A stretch of DNA of 32,500 nt from Zygnema cylindricum (Eukaryota; Streptophyta; Zygnematophyceae; Zygnematales; Zygnemataceae). This document shows, in pieces, positions 11,101 through 20,300 of this stretch. The position numbers and the translations under genes were made by a program. Position 1 is the first letter of the stretch. Each line of letters starts with the position of its first letter. Under the pieces are notes generated by a model. The model ran no database searches, had not been told where the DNA came from, and worked only from the letters and a program-made list of their open reading frames with translations. The DNA lies in contig JBBHKE010000312.1 in the NCBI GenBank assembly GCA_037447655.1, positions 1 to 32,500 on the forward strand, written 5' to 3'.

Positions 11101-12582
11101 ATGCAATCAGCCGTTGACAACAATCACAAACTGATGCACATTTCTTGTCGGTAATGACTACACTACAATAATAAGACAACCCGTCCGTTTCGCTTATACA
11201 TTAATATGCCTTATATATTGCGACATAAGTAGTCTGGAAGGCCTTATAATGTGAATAGGAAACTCATATCAAGTATGCATATAAGGTCGTGTAAAGGGTC
11301 TGCAGATTTTATCGTTTATAACTATTCCGGTCCAAACATAAACCATGTCGTTCCAAAAAATTGGTAGCTAAAAATTAGTATCTTTCTCAGAGGTACAGAT
11401 TAGTTGCAACAAGCAGCATGGTAATATCATTGCTGCACACATCAACAATGAAATTCATCATCATTCTTCATCATCATTGTTGCGATATGATTGTCATGAC
11501 GTGGTAAACCAAACATTCCCAGAAAAATTCATCAAATATTTACAATGGCCGAAAATAAAAGAATTCATAAAATTGAGGCTTAAAGAGAACTCGTGCCTTA
11601 AATATGCAAAAAGGGCTACATGTAAGGAAATTCCCTTTTTCCCGCCACTTAAAGAACCAATCACGAGGTTATTTCCTTCACTAATCGTTTTATGATAATA
11701 ACTTCGTTAACTCCACACTGTAACAAACCAACATATCTGAACCGGCAATTGCAATTCAAAATTAATTGTTTTGGTAGATGATTTGAAATAGGAGACATAA
11801 GTTCCTACAGTTTGATTTAACTAATCATAGCTAGTATATGCTAGTTTGATCTGCACTTTTCACTTGGCTGCTTTGTATTATACCTGTTTCTCATGTAGCA
11901 AATTGCCGTAGAAACAAAATTGTATATAAAGTACAAACATTTAACAACTGAAACATTTTCTAAAAACTTCAAAGTGAATATATTTATCATGAATGCTTTT
12001 CAACAGGTGTTACTAACATTAATAATGATGAGAACAATAAAATATTGCCATTAGTCATAACGTGGTAGTAATTTGTAATGAGTATAAGGGCAATTAGCTA
12101 GATATCAGCGTAGCATTGAAGGCCAGTAGTAGCAATTTATTACATGCTATTGTATAAATGACGACGATAACATTTCCCACTCTTTGTGATTATTGTTAAA
12201 AATTGATGCAATTCAATTCTGAAAAGATATCCTATTTGATTGCAAACAACAAAATAGGATTAAAAACCAAAAAGAATAGAAGAATGAATTTAAACTTTAA
12301 ATGCTTAGCTGTCACGTCACTTTCCAAGAAACTCGAATTGAATACCTTGATTAGAACTAGAAATGGTTGACAACTTGGAAAACTGAAAAACTTCTAAAAA
12401 GCTAAATTAAACAATTTTTTCTTAAGAATTGAAAATTAGTTTAAAAATCAAAAAACTTACACAAAAACTTCCGGGCGAGGCTTTGAAGTCAAAGCCCGTC
12501 GACTAAACAATGTGAAGGCTTCGGTTTGTCCACGTGGAAGTAACGCTATGACTGACGAGGAGCCGGAAGACATAGCCGCCAT
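2116..12582 (-). CDS. POP: Plant organellar DNA polymerase (POP), family A, spliced
   Basis: This is a replicative and repair DNA polymerase of plastids and mitochondria, related to bacterial Pol I. Exons read on the minus strand: 12582-12461, 10346-9731, 9360-9172, 8833-8507, 7955-7488, 7079-6709, 6646 (or 6634)-5991, 5819-5724, 5547-5455, 4893-4606, 4328-4116, 3541-3452 and 2322 to 2170 or 2116. Phases agree at every junction except exon 5/6. Visible motifs are Exo I (CDTEV), Exo II (HNYSFDYH), Exo III (YSVYD), Pol motif A (VADYGQ/LELR), motif B (ERQKAKMLNFSIAYGKT) and motif C (VHDEV). The predicted length is about 1,230-1,245 residues, longer than the ~1,050 I recall for Arabidopsis POLIA; the excess is mostly an acidic linker. 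Intron 1 is about 2.1 kb. The C-terminal end is unresolved. The family assignment is very secure; the exact ends are less so. Confidence 0.94.
2455..2590. mobile_element. Degenerate inverted-repeat element end
   Basis: The right end TAATAGCGATTCGCAGTGAA resembles the terminal repeat found at 12859, 28716 and 30128. A related internal sequence (CATACTAATTA before the end) recurs at 25598-25715. The left end is not clear, so this is called only as a decayed relative of that family. Confidence 0.4.
2628..2749. mobile_element. Short palindromic inverted-repeat element (MITE-like)
   Basis: About 120 bp bounded by GTTTACCAT (2628-2636) and ATGGTAAAC (2741-2749). Matching inner arms (AATAAAGCAG and CTGCTTTATT) follow, with a near-perfect palindromic centre TGTGAATCGCACTGTGATTCACA. 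The whole element can fold into one long hairpin, typical of a small non-autonomous DNA transposon. I could not settle a target-site duplication. Confidence 0.6.
3320..3451. repeat. Minisatellite abutting the POP exon 12 donor
   Basis: Degenerate copies of a unit like ATAGTGGTAAGCRGTGTA recur about every 18-40 bases. The last copy ends directly on the donor of POP exon 12 (exon ends at 3452). The repeat therefore includes the donor-proximal intron sequence, suggesting it grew from the exon-intron border. Confidence 0.75.
3565..3845. repeat. Degenerate tandem repeat in POP intron 11
   Basis: Many imperfect copies of a ~22-28 bp unit similar to GCGTTAAAAAGTCTTCAAAC, from 3565 to about 3845. 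It lies just upstream of POP exon 12 on the coding strand. The units are strongly diverged. I see no coding potential. Confidence 0.7.
5991..7079 (-). other. POP: POP exons 6-7: conserved entry block, acidic repeat linker, finger block
   Basis: Exon 6 starts RSKLPLPTERVFKVPN and GKKVPKKNRPITL, typical of POP. An acidic, low-complexity stretch follows with EEEDDSSSDEAE and repeated EKIDEKIDEK units. Frame changes inside this stretch. A donor AG|GTGAGG at 6708 and an acceptor TTAG ending at 6647 (62-base intron) or 6635 (74-base intron) both restore phase. Exon 7 continues with another acidic segment, then SKYGKAYEAFGKG, GKEACWAFAALFEV and LLSNFLLPLQ, which match the family just before the template-binding block. 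An alternative to the short intron is a frameshift in the repeat. Confidence 0.82.
7488..7955 (-). other. POP: POP exon 5: Exo III motif and start of polymerase domain
   Basis: The exon encodes TDPNERAKWIRYSVYD, which holds the Exo III tyrosine/aspartate pair. YWRPFGEVLVRMEREGMLVD and MNVGSDPQLRQLLFGG follow; both are hallmark POP blocks at the entry to the polymerase domain. The last ~25 residues before the CAG|GTGTCT donor (cysteine-, serine- and threonine-rich) match nothing I recall in the family. The main donor is phase 0, but exon 6 as read from the TTGCAG acceptor needs phase 2. A donor two bases further (CAGGT|GTCTTG), or an acceptor at CATAG upstream of 7079, would reconcile the frames. 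Confidence 0.85.
8507..10346 (-). other. POP: POP exons 2-4: N-terminal extension and 3'-5' exonuclease start
   Basis: Exon 2 (10346-9731) encodes a poorly conserved ~180-residue N-terminal extension, then the start of the proofreading domain, ending at IHACDTE with the Exo I acidic pair. Exon 3 (9360-9172) continues VTEIDVKKESPVGHG and carries the segment ending IWVDVLEE. Exon 4 (8833-8507) begins VWHNYSFDYH, the Exo II motif, followed by HADTMHLARLW, as in POP proteins. All junctions are phase 0. The exonuclease acidic residues all appear to be present, so proofreading should be intact. Confidence 0.9.
8973..9210. repeat. 118-bp tandem duplication spanning the POP exon 3 donor
   Basis: Two nearly identical units, 8973-9091 and 9092-9210. 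Each contains CAAGTGGTACRATTAG at one end and TTCGAAGTATGGCTGGAATG at the other. The second unit holds the last codons of exon 3 and its donor (exon ends at 9172). The first unit is an extra copy of the same exon end and donor in the following intron, so two donors compete. Confidence 0.9.
12461..12582 (-). other. POP: POP exon 1: start codon and predicted organelle transit peptide
   Basis: The exon starts at an ATG in a good plant context (GGCCATGGCGGCT) and encodes about 40 residues. They begin MAAMSSGSSSVIALLPRG and are rich in Ser, Ala, Thr and Arg, with almost no acidic residues, as expected for a plastid or mitochondrial presequence. It ends at a strong GT|GTAAGT donor in phase 2. Exon 2 begins at 10346 after TTAACAG with the one base needed to complete the codon, which supports joining across the 2.1 kb intron. 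A second ATG lies three codons downstream and could also be used. Targeting to one or both organelles is inferred. Confidence 0.8.
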
Positions 12583-15158
12583 GGCCACCAGGCCGCAGCC
12601 GGTGACGTGACGGGGTCAACCAAGCCGTGGCGGCCGACAGCTGGAAAACGAATGGCGTCAGGTGCCATGTGTCGGTCGAGCAGCCATTATGAAGTTCCCG
12701 CTCGCCTGTTTGGGCACTTTCCTGGTCCACTTACAACTGCGGTGGAGCTCAGCAAGAATTGTGCAGCAGCTGTATACAGACAAAAGTTGAAAATATTAAG
12801 TTATAAATCATGGTTCAACACTTCAAATGTGGCGAAACTGCAAATGCAAACGCTATGCGGTACACCGCGAATCGTTATTACTTATTAGTGTCAAGGTCAC
12901 TAATTTGGGTTCTTATAATTTTGATTTTTTTTTTCAAATAGGATACATGATTTTAATTTTTCCTTGACGTTAATTAAGGTACCGTACAAAATAGCGTGAA
13001 GCCTGAAAGTACAATAAAATCTAAATAGTGTGGTGTACGGTCGATGTCAGACCGTACAGAAATGTACCTTTTCAAGTGAAAATTTACAAAAAATGAGTTA
13101 AATCAGACGCGCTCGCATAGGAACGTGCGCTCCAAAAAACGGGATTAGTCTGACACGGAAATTAGTATGGTATGTACGGATATTTTAAATTCGCGACGGC
13201 GTATGATTTCTTATATTTTGTACGAATACATATGTTAATGTAGATAATCGTACGGCGAATATTCCATTTTTGCTGTTCCCAAATTAGCATTAACGCCGAA
13301 ATTAGAATACACCTTTTTTTTGAAAATTTTCAAATTCTTAATTAGCATCAAGTACGGTATATTTTCTTCAACACTATTTAAACTTTGACACTAATAACGA
13401 TTCGCGGTGTACCGTATTACTCATAAATTAGTAAAAAATTGAATATTGTTTATCCGTACTAAACACGTAAAGTACGCGTATAGTATGACATAAGCACGTA
13501 GGGGATAGCATTTCCAATTGTTCCGTTGATCTAGCTCGCTTTATTAACAGCTGGATTTTTGGGTAGTTGGACTATTGTGGGAATCGTTATTAGAGTTGAA
13601 TCATGCTAACTCGAGTGAGTGTTTTTCTTAACGGGATATAGTGTTGCGTGTCGTTCGAAATCGGATTTAATGCATCGCAATTTCAAAAAAATCGACCAAT
13701 TTTTTTAATATTAAGGTATTTTAGATGTACGGAGTAAAGGATAATTTTTTACCAAACGATAGTAAAGTTTTGTTTTTACGATAGTTTTTCACTTTATGAG
13801 TAAAGTATATACCAAACGTACGGTATATACGTCAATTACGAAAAGTGATGTTTGTTCCGAATGTAAGGAATTGTACACTCATGTCGCTCGAAAGCGATGT
13901 TGATTATTTCAATTATTGGCTTCCGGATATATCGGACCGACAGACTGAATATCGATACCCTTAAAAAAAGTATTTGTTGGTTATCTGCAAGACCAGTTCA
14001 ATATCCAACACTTCCTAAAATCATTAAGGAGTGTAAATAGCATTATTCTTTAAATGGCCCAGAATGAGCCACATGACAAAATATAAGTTTGTAAAGCCTA
14101 TTTTAATACAAGTATTCACACTAATAATTCAGTAACCCTACAGACAGTGTAGTGTTGCATAGCATATCGCATCAGCAATTTCCAATGTGCTAAAAATGTT
14201 GCCCTAACGATGTATAATATTTTATCTGTTGCACCGACACAGGTTCAGTGTATATTGTTCACCCATTTTCCGGCAGTGGTTACATGTGATAGTTTTCAAA
14301 ATGCCAATGTTGCGTCTTTTCGAAATGACAATATGCCAATGCGGACATTGTGATGTAAAACTTGAAGTAGGTTATTTTGCAATTTTGCCGAATTTTTTTC
14401 CCATGCTTCCAAACCAAATATCTCCATATTTAATTTTTGTGAAGTGGACTTTACCTATTTCTTGAGTCTCTCGACTTTCTCGCCCACATACTTAAGGCAA
14501 AATTCTTCAAGATATATCACCTGACAATTAGGAAATTCAATACATTCACACTTTTGAATCGACTTTTGTTCCTCTTGCAACATATGCAGCTCGTGATTTA
14601 GCAATTTATCAAAACATTAGAAAAAGAACTCCCAACACCACGTTCATCTTTGATTGTCTCAAAATCTTCATTCAAATTCTTGAAAAACACATTTACGATG
14701 GAATCCAAAAACCCCGTATTATGTCCAAAAGAAGAACCCTACTAAATTCACTGTGAATTGTTATATTTACATCCTTCCTTTTCTTATTCTAACTGGTGTA
14801 ACAACAGTATACCAATAACATACCCATTGAGGCATGTTACACTTTTTTATGTGCACCTACAGTACACCAATAACAGACGTATTGAAGCATGTACATTTTT
14901 TTTTATGTGAACCTTACTCATCGAGGCATGTGAATAACACACCCATCGAGGCATGTCACAAGGGAATTTGGAAGCTAGTGAAAGACCGAGTAGGTTAAAG
15001 TGATCGTCAAGGAAAAAGATGATGTGAGAAAGGAGTCAGGGATCACGGACTACTTGGGTCTGAGAACTCCATGGTTGGGAAAGCGAAGAGAGGAGGATGA
15101 CAGAAAAAGAAAACCGAAAAAGCTTTTTACGTGCACCTTCTGTACACCGTTAACGTAC
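12583..15158. other. Intergenic region between POP and the aprataxin-like gene
   Basis: This is the shared upstream/downstream space of two minus-strand genes. The first ~150 bases above 12582 are GC-rich and should hold the POP 5' UTR and promoter. The rest is AT-rich, with one inverted-repeat element (12859-13413) and a tandem repeat array near 14785-15190. A 78-codon frame at 14229-14465 is not recognised, and nothing suggests it is real. Confidence 0.6.
12859..13413. mobile_element. ~555 bp non-autonomous inverted-repeat element, copy 1
   Basis: The left end is GGTACACCGCGAATCGTTAT (from 12859). The right end is the reverse complement, ATAACGATTCGCGGTGTACC (to 13413). The inner end TTAGTGTCAA is also mirrored. 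The left arm carries a small local repeat (TTATTACTTATTAG). Internal sequence around 13028-13170 (GTGTGGTGTACGGTC and following) is shared with the copies at 28716-29300 and 30355-30915. There is no coding capacity, so a transposase would have to come from elsewhere. The target site is not resolved. Confidence 0.75.
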
Positions 15159-15190
15159 CTATTTGGACATGTTACATTTTTTAATGTGGA
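14785..15190. repeat. ~65-bp repeats derived from the aprataxin-like gene's 3' end
   Basis: Units resembling GTGCACCTNCAGTACACCAATAAC, then CATACCCATTGAGGCATGTTACA and TTTTTTATGTG, occur at about 14788-14850 and 14850-14915, with shorter pieces to 14960. Another copy at 15125-15190 contains the stop codon and last residues (KKCNMSK) of the aprataxin-like gene. The array is best read as tandem copies of that gene's terminal codons and 3' UTR, separated by a unique ~160 bp insert. Confidence 0.7.
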
Positions 15191-17313
15191 CCTTCAATCG
15201 GGGAATGTTGGGCTCAACGCTGCGACACCGGTGACAGCGTAGTTCCTGCTTCAGAAGCCTCTCTGCTTCCCCTGGAGGGAGTGTGGGCCCGGCCCCAGTC
15301 TGCTCGACTGTTTCCAACACCACCTTTGAGGGGAGGAAAAAGGCACTTGTGAAAGAATTCCAGTGTTTTTTGTTCTTCAAGCAAGGTGAGTCGAAATCCT
15401 GGCTGACGACATGGAGTGAAGTTGCCTCATAGATGGTTCCTGGGAGATCCAAGCATATCGAGAATGGACAAACATTTCAGTGCAAAAGAGCAAAATGTAG
15501 TCACACACACACACACACACCAATTGATCTACAGCCCCAATTTTTTTTTTTTTAAGAAGCTTAGAAGTTAACATAAGTTCAGACACCGCCGTACAAATTC
15601 CAGAGTGGAAAACGTGCCCAGCCTCACCTGAACCACAACCAAGGCGTTTATCATCCATTGATGCTCCGCAGGGATAAAGATCAGTATGATATTTATAAAA
15701 GATCAGTATGATGAAGTCATTTTCAAAATCTTCTTCCTCATGACTCCAAAGTGCTATATGGAGTTTTTGCTGAGCACTCATGCAGTATAAAAACTCACCG
15801 CATGATATCCAAATTGGAAACGAAGGGAGGGATCTGATTCCTGGAACGTGGAAGCCCACTTTCTGCCCAATGCGTCCATGTGTTGCAATAATGGCAAATG
15901 TTGTTTCCCTACTTGTGAGATGCGATCAAGACCGTCCTCTCGAGCCACCACCAGCACGTGATGCCGAGCCTGGCAACCCTCTTAGGAGCCTATTACAACC
16001 TCACAAACACAAAAAACACATCTAGGGCATGCAGAGCTACACCATCCGTTGTTACCGTAATACCATAATGATGAAGATTTTCAGTTAGTTGATCAATAAA
16101 TATCGCGGGTAAAGTTCAGTTTACGGGAAAATACGAGCCGCGGCGAACAAATGGCTAGAGATTAAGACAAAGTCAGGGCAGTTGCACATGTCAAAAAGAC
16201 ATTGATTTCACAAGCGCGGTCACGTGTAACGCGTGAAAATAGCTCTCAGTTCGTAGAGCAGTTGCCAGCAGGCAAACCACTGATACATTACTCTCGATTT
16301 TTTTTGTGCCAAACCAGTCCCCATGCAAATCTCCGTTAAGTTTCACTACATTTTCGTGGCCCAATCACAATAAGCAGCCTACCACATTCCCCTTTTACTT
16401 CGGAAGTTGCGCATTGATATGCTTTTACTTAAGATTCGGTCAAAATTGTAGGAAAGAGTTAAGATGTCTTGGACATTTACTTGGCGTGTACCCACAAATG
16501 TCAGTCTAGTACTTCGCAATGTCTGTGTCCAAATTTACACGTGTCATAGTGTTCATTAGGTGACATATTAAACATTGAACAGTTCAAATTGAAACAAACT
16601 CCGAAATTCATTGTTCAAACTTATTTAAAAATTCAATTGACGCGTGAGAAGCGGTTCATATTATGAATAATCCTGGCAATAGAGTTAATGTTTTTTCCGC
16701 TACTAAAAATCATTTTTTCTCTGTGCACACATGTCAAATTTTAATTTGGAGACTGCCAATTGAAAGGTAAGAATCTTACCTTGCAACCGTCGAATCGATA
16801 ATCTGACAAGTGTGCACCCAGAAAAATGAGTTCGAAGGTCGAAAAAAACATAGTCTTTAATAGCGATACACGGGTGAACCGATGGCGACATCAAAACGCC
16901 TTCTATCGTAAACTATCACTAACATTGTTGCAGCTTTTCAGTGATCAATTGTCCCACCTTGGGGTAGAGGTCTTGAACAACCACAGCCATCTCGCCGTAC
17001 TCGAGCACAGCCTCTTTATGCCTCTCAGGATGCTTTGCCATAACTCGTAGCCCATCCGACCAGGCTCCAACTCTCTCCCTCTCCCTCCCTCCTTTACTCC
17101 CATCATCAACCCCACTTGCTTTACTCGCTCTGCTTGCTTTCCCATGTGCCACATCTTCCAGAACAGCCTTCTCTTCTCCGGGACCCAGAAAATTTCCTTC
17201 TGTTCCTTCAGTTCTATGTCCAATATCCTCGTCAAATTGCCTCACACCAGAGGATCCAGGAGTTTGTTCGTGGTTCGAACCTTGCCCGCTCCTGCCATGG
17301 TGTCCGGCTTCCG
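15159..17313 (-). other. APTX: Aprataxin-like exons 7-9: HIT domain and C-terminal zinc finger
   Basis: Exon 7 (17313-16958) ends with WSDGLRVMAKHPERHKEAVL and VVVQDLYPK. Exon 8 (15969-15799) encodes ARHHVLVVAREDGLDRIS, LPLLQHMDALGRKW and LRFQFGYHA. Exon 9 (15439-15159) enters in frame as EPSMRQLH, where the HIT His-x-His motif should follow. The next family-like residues, LHVVSQDFDSPCLKNKKHWN, appear only in another frame, one base out. Downstream is a CHRC...H...C finger (LRCHRCRSVEPNIP) and the stop at 15159. Downstream conservation is intact. Confidence 0.92.
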
Positions 17314-20300
17314 CTGCAGTTTCAGGATTGCAGTTTTCATGGTTTTTTAGGGTTTTGATTTTTTTCGGATTGAGGATTGTTACTATCACCTGTTCCCCCA
17401 TGTGAACAACCGGCGTCATTCAGTGCACTATCAGTCTCTGGGCGAAAATTCGTGTCATTATGTCTGATAGAATCATTTGGCTCCAAAGAACAAAAGGGTC
17501 TTTCACCATCAGTGTGAGCTATTCCTCCTTTATCTGCCACATGTGCACTATCACCTCGCTCGTTTATTTTCACTCTCTCTCGTTTATTTTTGTTACCACT
17601 TCCAGGATGCAACACAGGAGCATCTTTTCTTTTTCCAGCCCTCATCAAAACATCAAATGCATTTGACTGCCCTCCCTTCAAGTTGGTCTTATCATTCTTA
17701 TCACCTCCAGTCTTGTCACCTGTAAGCCTTTCACTAACGCTTCCTTTTTTAGGAATTCCACCAGCTTCTCCCTCTCCCTCTCCCTCTCCCCCAGTCACAG
17801 AGGAAGACATGGCCTTAAATTCCACTCCACTTCCAGGACCTTTGACAATCCCTGCAAATGCAGTAAAAAGTGATTGATATGCTGAACGAAGAAGGGCTAC
17901 CCCTTTTGTGTAGTCATTCCTAAGGCAATATGGACGTCTATCATTCATGTTTGGGCCGAGGGAGACATGAATCACATGAGTGACTCCTTCATGCTGGCGT
18001 AAGGGACAAATAGGAGAGAGAGGGACTGCCAATGTAGATCCAGGGGTAATAGTTTCTGCCCTTTCTTTAGTGACTCTGAGAAGCTCTGGCCCAGCTGCCG
18101 CATGTATCGCAGCGTTTACTCCTCCTCCTCCTTCCTTCAGTCTCCTGCCCAGAAAATGAAGAAAACGAAGAGAAGAGAAACAAATCTCAGCAAAAGGCAG
18201 AGCATCTCTTCCCTCCACACAATTTCAGTTTCAGTTTATCCACTTCAACTCCTCTTCTAAATCAGACACAACCAAATTAAGCCGAGAATCCCATATTTTG
18301 TGAAAACTGTAGACGTTGCTCTCTGTTTCCCATACTTTGTTATGTGACTAAATAAATACAAACGTAAACACAAAATTGTAAAAACCAAGTACCAAGCTCT
18401 CACCAATTTGTGGCATTGGCAATCACATGACAAGGAGGGCCTTTCGAGGAACGCAATTTTGTTATATCTCCGGCAAAGACTCGAAACCGGGTGGGGTCCA
18501 GACTCTCTCTCTGTGCTTTTTGAGCAACTTTTGTGAGCATCGATGACTTCTCCGAAAGGTCCACCAACACAAGTCCCAGTCCTTCATGTTGTCGATTTTC
18601 CAAAAACTCCTTCGAAGATTCAACAATAACACGTGCCGCCTTCTCATGGTCAAATTTAAAATCGGACGTAGAGATGGATGGAAAAGCGAGCAAAGAGATC
18701 TCAGAGTTTTGCTTTGAGTGCCTTTCCCCGCTGATAGGGGCAAGAACACTTGGTGAGCTAGGGATCTGCAAAGATAAAAGATAACAAGATAAGAACAAAG
18801 AGATAAGAAATAAAAACACAGAGATGATAGAAAAAAGACTCGCAGGAAAATAAAAAAAAGCATCACAGGATAACAGAACAATTTTTTTGCTCAAAATGTT
18901 GAAGGGGCAAAATCACAGAGTTTCCAGGATTGTCGGCAAATCCCTTCATGAAATCAGAGAGAATGTCATGAAAAAAAACTGGAGTTAAGAAACCAATACT
19001 AGTCAACATTACACATTTCATGACCAAGCAACATAAGATGACGGTCAAGGGGGAGAACATGGAGGTAATTCTAACCGCAAAATTGCCAGAAGGTCCTGAA
19101 ACTCCCTCCTGAGCCTCCTGCTCATCATCCTTCTCCTCGTCATCATTATTGTCACATACTTCATCACCGTTTCCTTTGTTCTTTTCACTCTGATCAGTGC
19201 TATCCCCAGCATGGAACCTCCCGGAGTTCTCCCTTTGAGGGAAAGCAGCTTCCCTTGGCTTGTTACACATATTCAGAACTTGCTCAAATCCATTACCACT
19301 TGGGTTTTCATTAACCTGCCTAAACCCACTCAAAGCTTCAAGCGTCCTTATTTTGATGCCTGAAGACGGTTTTGCCTCCCTAGTTTTGGAAAGCTTGTCT
19401 GGCTGGTTACTACGGGAGATCTGGGTACTTTTTTTCCTCAATGGAGAAGCCCCATACACACCCTCCGGTAAACTATCCGTGGATGAGAGATTCTTGTAAA
19501 GCTCCAGAGTATTAGCAACTTCAACATCTGAACGACACACAGAAATACGTCTGAAACCCTCTTCATAAACCGGCAGTTGTCGCCTCCGCAGTTTCATCTT
19601 CACAATTGCCTCTGCTTTTGGCCCCTGAAAATGAATAGGTGACTTTTAGTCTCAACCATTAAAAAAAAAAAAATCCACTCTGCCTGTCAGTCAATCTTTC
19701 ATTATTGTAATGTTCTAAACGAACTTTTAGATCCTAGTTTGCCTGAATGTTCTACACTGCCACTATAAAAACGCTTGAATTACGTTTATCGATAAAAACA
19801 CATTCCAAATGTCAACGGTTTATGGATTTCTTTCATGTTTGAGATTTGAGTGACGAAGTCAACCCTTGAATGTTTTCCAGCGTTAAATAAATTCCATGGT
19901 TGAAGCCTAAGGAGAGTACCAACCATATCACATCTCAGGGTTATTGAGAAAAAGTAATAGGTCAAGCCATAGGGCCAGAGCAAAACATCACTAAAACTTT
20001 GAGCAGCAAAACTTTGACCAAATTAATAGCATTCTCGCATTCCTCGCAACTGGACTTGCTGAAAATTACCTCCACACCACCCTCATGGGACTGCCGAGAA
20101 GTTGCCCTGGCAATGCATACATTGAGAGGAAGACTGAAAAAGACTGCATGTGCATCTGCACCCATTTCAGCAGCCATGGCTAAAAAATCCTTCCGTTGTT
20201 CCGCTTCCATGTTGCAACGATCAATCAGTACACCCATCCCACAGGACAAGGCGCTTTTTGTGAGCCTCAGACATTGTTTTCGGCTCCCCCGTTTGCCACC

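Noticed and set aside
15377-15452. Alternative aprataxin-like exon 9 frame entering as TIYEATSLHVV
   Set aside because: It would need a phase 1 donor from exon 8, whose strong GCG|GTGAGT donor is phase 0, and it would lose the conserved SMRQLH.
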